Shown: piece after piece, positions 58,895 to 64,000 of the stretch
Layout of the letters: every line of letters begins with the position of its first letter
Position numbering within the stretch: the stretch's first letter is position 1
DNA from: Meghimatium bilineatum
Taxonomy: Eukaryota > Mollusca > Gastropoda > Stylommatophora > Philomycidae
Direction: 5' to 3'
DNA length: 64,000 nucleotides
Assembly (NCBI GenBank): GCA_034231615.1
Contig: CM067304.1
Span: 23,804,589-23,868,588 of the forward strand
The notes under the pieces: model-generated
Seen by the model: only the letters and a program-made list of their open reading frames with translations
What the model was told of the DNA's origin: nothing
Databases searched by the model: none
Position numbers and translations under genes: made by a program

Positions 58895-61800
58895 AGGAAG
58901 GTTTATGCATAAACGACGGGCGCATGACACGGCTTGCTGCTAGGGATGGCGACGACGACAGTGCAATCGACCTGGCTCTAGTGACGGCTGATATCGCACC
59001 CAAATGTAGATGGGATGTGTTGGTGCATCACGACAGTGACCATTTGCCATGTGTCTTGTTGGTGGACAAAGGAAAAAGTAAACAACAGAGAGCTAGAGTT
59101 AAGTCTTTCCAGTACGATCGTAATGGGTCATCCATCATAAACAGAATTAGGAAGGAAAAATGTAGAACACACGCCACCAAGGCACAAATGTGGAATCAAC
59201 CTTCCTGGTGGAATGATGAAGTCCAATGTGCATGGAAGAGTAAACGTAGCGCAGTTGCAGAGTGGCAGAAAGCAAGGAAAAAAGTGACCGCACAGCCAGA
59301 TCTTGTGCAATTAAAACAGACCAAAGACAACAGGGGTCAAGAATTTAAAGATATTGCTAAAGCTGCGAAGGAAAAAAAATGGGAAGACTTTTGTCATGAG
59401 ATTGCAAAAGAAAAGTCATTAAAACTGTTCTGGCGCCTGCATAAATCAATGAACGACCCAAGGAAGCGTATAACGATCCCCAATTTTCAAAGCACAGACT
59501 TGGTATGGCAGAAGACAGATGAGAATAAGGGTGCAGCACTGCTGGCTCATTACAAGGCACAAATCGGTCAGAGGAATTTAGTGAATTACAATAAAATCAT
59601 GAAAACAGTCACAGACATGTGCAAGGAGCAAGCTTTGGATAGCGATAATGTAATTACTCTTGAAGATATTACAGCCGTACTGAAAAGATCAAGAAACTCT
59701 GCGCCAGGACCTGACGGCATTAGGTACGATGATATCAAAGGCACGTCAGACGAAGACCTTAAGGAGCTGGCAATGTTGTTCAACAAGAGCCTAGCGAACG
59801 GCAAAGTAGAGGAGGACTGGTTGCATAGTTACTTGATCCCACTACCCAAGCCTGGCAAGAGTCATGCTAAGATACAGGGTTTCAGACTCATAACCATGCA
59901 GAATACGATCGGCAAGTTGTTAGAAAAGATTGTGGCGTGGAAATTGTCCCTACATCTAGAAAAGAATAATAGACTACCATCAACATTGGGAAGTTATCGT
60001 CCAGGTAAACAGACTTGGCACAATGCCGCCGTGTTCGCGCTGAACGTTTTCGAAGGTTTTGACAAACGAATGGAGACATGCGCTGCTGCAATAGACCTGG
60101 AGGATGCTTATAACAGAGTGCCCTTGGATTTCTTGATGACCATAATGCTGCAACTCCAAGTAAGTCCATTTGTTGTCAGGTGGATTGTCTCTGCACTTTA
60201 TCAGAGACAGGTTGTTCTTAGGTATTGGGGTTGGTCTTCGCCACCAACAGTCATAAATCCAGGACTACCACAATGGTCACCTCTGTCCCCAGTACTATTC
60301 AATGTGTATAAAGTTCAAATTACAAGCTGTCAGATTGCAGGACCAGGGAGAACCATGTCTTATGCTGATGACATCTTGGTATATAGGCAGGGCAGAGATA
60401 GAGAAAGAATTGCCAGAAATTTGCAGAGGGAGCTTGATCGTATAGGAGAATGGTGCAGTAATTCTGGAGCTTTTGTTAATCCATCAAAGGCATCGTTAAC
60501 ATGGTTTTCCCTAAACAATCACATAGTGAACACGTCCACGCCATCAGTTACTTTGAGAGGGGATGTCCTCGAGAGAACCAGCACAATGAAGCACTTGGGG
60601 GTCATGTTGGGCCGAAGTTTGAGTTTCAAAGATCATGTTGACCACATAATTGTAAAGGCTTATAAAGGTCTTGCGGCGATGAAAGTTATGGCTGCTGCTC
60701 AATGCGAACAGAGACTGCTATTTCTGCTGTATCAGGGATTAGTGGTGGCGGTGGTAGAGTACGCACTGGCAATTCTGACACTGAGTCAAACTCAAACAGA
60801 AAGATTGGATAGAATCCAAAATGAAGCAATGCAAATAATTTTGGAGTGCACTAGAGATACGTCGGCTCGGGCTATGCGATACCTACTTGATTGCCCAACT
60901 GCGGAGCAAAGAATACAAATGTGCAGGGCGCAGGACTACCTAAAAATCACCGCTGATAAAGAGCACCCTCTACACCCAGAAATTATCAAAGTGAAAGAAA
61001 GTCGACTAAAGAGAGGAAAGTCGTGGATGGGGCGCGCAGAGGACGTTATACAGAGTGTCTGCAGATTGGAGGATGTACTACCTGGTGCCGAATGGAGTCT
61101 GGCACCCTCGGATTACCCAACAGCCTTCGAAGGAGTAATAACACTCAATAGAGAGTGCAGGGAATGGTGTCTGACAGTGGTCGAGTCAGAGGTGCTCGCT
61201 CTGATCAGTAAGAATTCCAGGGAAGGTGATATAGTTATATATATACAGATGGGTCGGTTGAGAGACACATCAGGAGTTCCTGGGCTTTCACGGCTCAAAG
61301 GTGGGGGGAGACTATCAGAGAGGAAAGTGGTGCATTCGTTCAGACAACAAGCAGCTTGACAATGGAGATTCTGGCGGTGACCAAAGCTTTGCAATGGGTC
61401 TGCTCACAGACTGTCTGCGAGCATGCCGGTATCCTCAGTGACTCCATGAACATGATTGTGAAAGTTCAGACGGGGTACGTTCGAGAACAGTAGCTGGATG
61501 CAGTGAATAATTCCTGTGTGCATACAGTGACTTTTATTTTTGTGCCGGGACACGCGGGAGTCCGAGGTAATGAAAGAGCAGATAGGTTGGCCGCCCACGC
61601 TGCTACTACGGCTGTTGGTGGAGCGATGAATCGGGCAGACATTTTGAATGCCCTACGTGAAAACGCATGAACAAATGACTGTACAAGTGACGATGACTCT
61701 TATTCCATGATTAGAATAAAGGAACTTGGTTTCAAATGTGGTGTCGCTAGAAAGGAGAGTTTTCGTGGGCGAAAAAGAATGATGGTCAATCAACAACGTA

Positions 61801-61905
61801 CTGGGACTATCAGTCAACGTGTAATGGCGGATACACTCAAGGAAAGATCTGAGCACCTATGGACTTGTCCGGAGTGCAATGACGATGATCCAACGACTAA
61901 CTAAC
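58895..61905 (+). pseudogene. I-superfamily LINE: EN fragment, RT, RNase H, C-terminal finger
   Basis: The frame starting at 58750 stays open to 61359 (869 codons), but the LINE part begins near 58895. Endonuclease end: DDDSAIDLALVTADI and SDHLP (residues 96-100). RT: SAPGPDGIRYDDI (~318), FRLITMQNTIGKLLE, AAIDLEDAYNRVP, LPQWSPLSPVLFN (usual Gly is Trp), YADD (538-541). RNase H: IYTDGSV, TMEILAVTKALQW, LSDSMNM and [17 protein letters not shown] lie in a second frame (61230-61670), separated by a two-base excess in the TATATATA run near 61236-61243 and by one TAG at 61490. The tail (61707-61904) has RSEHLWTCPECN. Endonuclease, RT and RNase H in this order fit the I/Nimb group. It is dead but only lightly damaged, which points to a recent copy. 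Confidence 0.87.
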
Positions 61906-61987
61906 TAACTAACTAGAAAGGAAGGCAGATAAGAATATAATGTATCAAGAATACAGCAATGTATCAGAGTGAAAGTGTAGTGAGAAA

Positions 61988-62165
61988 AGGAGGCTTTTTA
62001 GTCAAAACACCATTTGTCAGTTTGTCTCGTTGCTAGTTGTGTTATTGACTTATTTTTCTAAGACGTATTACTTATTTCTGTTCATTTTCATATTTGCCCT
62101 ATGTTACCCCAGCCACTCATTTCCATTTTCGGGTTGTAACCCGACACTGGAACGTTCATCTCTTT
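61988..62165 (+). repeat. Penelope-type terminal fragment
   Basis: AGGAGGCTTTTTAGTCAAAA then CACCATTTGTCAG, followed by a GTTACCCCAGCC / CGACACTGGAA block as at 12600-12665. It is inverted relative to the 58282-58320 copy, and the I-type LINE lies between the two. Confidence 0.55.
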
Positions 62166-62312
62166 ACCAACTGTAACTTGGTACCTGCTGAGTTATGGAA
62201 GGTAAACATAGAAAGGAAGGGAACTGGCCACCCCACCTAAAAGTTGCTGCAGCTTAATGCGTGTAGTTATTTTTATCCCCATCGGCATGTTGCTATTATG
62301 GGACCTACCTTG
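62162..62312 (+). repeat. Third copy of the 3052-3260 SINE body
   Basis: GGAAGGGAACTGGCCACCCC, AGTTGCTGCAGCTT and GGGACCTACCTT align with 3095-3195. Confidence 0.65.
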
Positions 62313-62389
62313 ATATTACTGCCATTTTAATGGGTTGTTTTTTTTTAAGTAGTTAGTTGTTATTGTTTTTTATCACAAATTATCTTGTG

Positions 62390-62790
62390 TGTTACTTTGT
62401 CACAACCTTTTTGGTATATTCTTGGTCAGAATTTTGTTATATATTGTTGGTCAGTTTTTTATTTGGTGTATTATTGGTAAGAAATTTTTTGATATATTGT
62501 TGGTCAAAACTTTTGTGATAAAGACCTAATGTTGGTCAGAATTTTTTAAGTAAATTGTTGGTCAAAACATTGTTTATATATTGGTTATATTTTTTGGGGT
62601 ATATTTCTGTCAAAATATTTTTGATATGTTGGTCAGAATGTTTTGGGTGTATTGTTGGTCACAACATATTTTGGTATAAAGCTGGTCAGAAATGCTTTGG
62701 TATAGTGTTGGTGAAGACATTTCTTGTATATAGTTGGTCGGAAATGTTTTATTATATTGTTGGTCACAACATTTTGGTATAGAATATTAT
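62390..62790 (+). repeat. Degenerate ~30-bp tandem repeat
   Basis: Units of TTTGGTATATTGTTGGTCAG + AATTTTTT, strongly diverged; weaker traces continue to about 63150. Confidence 0.75.
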
Positions 62791-63154
62791 TTGTCAAATA
62801 TTTTATTTTTCTAACCAAACTACAAACTTTTTGTTATATTATTTGCTTGGAATTATTTTGCAAATTGTTTGATCACAATTTTATTTACAAAACCCCATAT
62901 TATCTGGTATATTGGTATACTGGATAATAATGATAATAATGTTTTCAATATATTATTTGGTTAGAATTTTACTTTACTGGGCAAACTACAAATAATGTGT
63001 TCTATGATTTGCTTTGAATTACTCAGTTGCAATTCTATTCTCAAAGCATATATTATTTGGCCAGAATTTTCAATTTACTGGCCAAATCCCAAAATAATTT
63101 AAAATGATTGGATCAGAATTTATTTGGTAAATTATTAAGTCACCATTTTTTTTA

Positions 63155-63312
63155 GTGGGTCTTCATTCTGAAACGTCCACTGGATCAATTTATTACAATA
63201 ATCCCACTAGATTTAATAAATAATCCCACAGAAGAATGTAGTCCAGAGATCGGAAATATGTTATGTCACCGTTTTATTTGTGCCAATGGCCCAACACATC
63301 TGACTGTGTTGA
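63155..63312 (-). repeat. Interspersed repeat family A, minus-strand copy
   Basis: Reverse complement carries CACAGTCAGATGTGTTGGGC, CATTGGCACAAATAAAACGG and GTTTCAGAATGAAGACCC. Confidence 0.72.
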
Positions 63313-64000
63313 TGGTCACAGTTTTAATTTTATTGGCTAAACTATGAATTATGTGTTATAATATTTATTCATAATTTTTTTTAAATGTTGTATACAAAAT
63401 TAACTTTCAACGAAGTTTTATCCTTTCTATTCCTAGCCTTATATCATATTTCAAAACAATTTACGAACTTAGATGCCTAAGTTATGTTTTTAGCACAAGC
63501 AATAAGAAATCTCAAATATACATTGTTATGATGTTTATTTGTTGAAAACTTTTTATAACTACTTCTATTATTGTTTACTTCTAGTTTGTTGCATTTACAT
63601 TTCATTGTATTGCAACTCTAATTTTTCTGATTCTTGATTATAAGCTAGCATCATGGCACTGGGGCATTCCCATACTCAGTTCATTGATTCAACCGCCATC
63701 TAAGGGTGGAAAAACTCAGTGTCCCAATCAGCTGTTGGTTGTACTATAGGGCAGGTTGTACTACCATGACCCTTGACCTGACAATCAAGACCTATTAGCT
63801 AAAATGATCACATTACTGGATGTAGGCCCTCTTTTTTTGTAATCAATGTTTACGATCATCTTCTCGTGTATGTTATATTGTTAGTAGATTAAGCTTGGTT
63901 TATTATTGTATCTTTAAAAATATATTACCATATCTTTATTATGGTATCTTTATATTTAATTTCTTCTAATATTGTCATAAATATATCACACACAAAAATA
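63313..64000. other. AT-rich end of window, no gene seen
   Basis: No coding signal, repeats or exons recognised on either strand. Confidence 0.5.

Noticed and set aside
58750-61359. Host gene of 869 codons
   Set aside because: Endonuclease, RT and RNase H motifs identify it as a LINE; the first ~48 codons are flanking DNA read through.

Overview
This is a 64 kb piece of an AT-rich, repeat-dense animal genome. The mix of Penelope-like, RTE-like and I/jockey-like retroelements, a pogo/Tigger transposon and many private minisatellites would suit a mollusc or another spiralian. That placement is an inference; no lineage-diagnostic marker was found. Nothing looks bacterial, and there are no operons, CRISPR arrays or complete RNA genes.

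The only host gene I can support is a plus-strand homologue of SVOP (synaptic vesicle 2-related protein, a 12-TM major facilitator superfamily transporter). Fourteen coding exons run from the ATG at 457 to the stop at 45875. All have GT-AG borders, and phases are compatible at every junction except across one gap. The expected exon 11 (about 40 codons, around TM8-9 with the second DRxGRK-type loop) was not found in the 5.5 kb between 26480 and 31974.

The introns are where most of the window goes. Intron 2 holds SINE-like repeats and a foldback element. Intron 3 holds two minisatellites and an RTE-like LINE with a 12-bp target duplication. Introns 5, 7 and 8 hold three related pogo/Tigger copies; the one in intron 8 keeps a broken transposase that is itself split by a 1.2 kb GC-richer retroposon with its own target duplication. 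Intron 13 holds a Penelope-like element with ~570-bp inverted arms that splits a 31-bp minisatellite. Intron 14 (9.4 kb) is mostly a 15-bp-unit satellite, itself broken by a LINE with a zinc-finger tail and by other retroelement ends.

Downstream of the gene (45876-64000) I see no further host exons. There are RT and RNase H pseudogenes (46.3-48.9, 51.6, 53.2, 56-57 kb), a long I-type LINE (58.9-61.9 kb), a candidate TIR element (50.9-52.9 kb) and AT-rich DNA with short tandem repeats.

The most interesting unlabelled signal is a small RNA-like motif present at about ten places, three of them inside the inverted arms of foldback elements. It has a CTGATGA-like box, a short hairpin whose stem differs between families while pairing is kept, GAAA, and a short loop closed by TGTC. 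This resembles the hammerhead ribozyme layout known from Penelope-like elements. No new multi-gene system was found.
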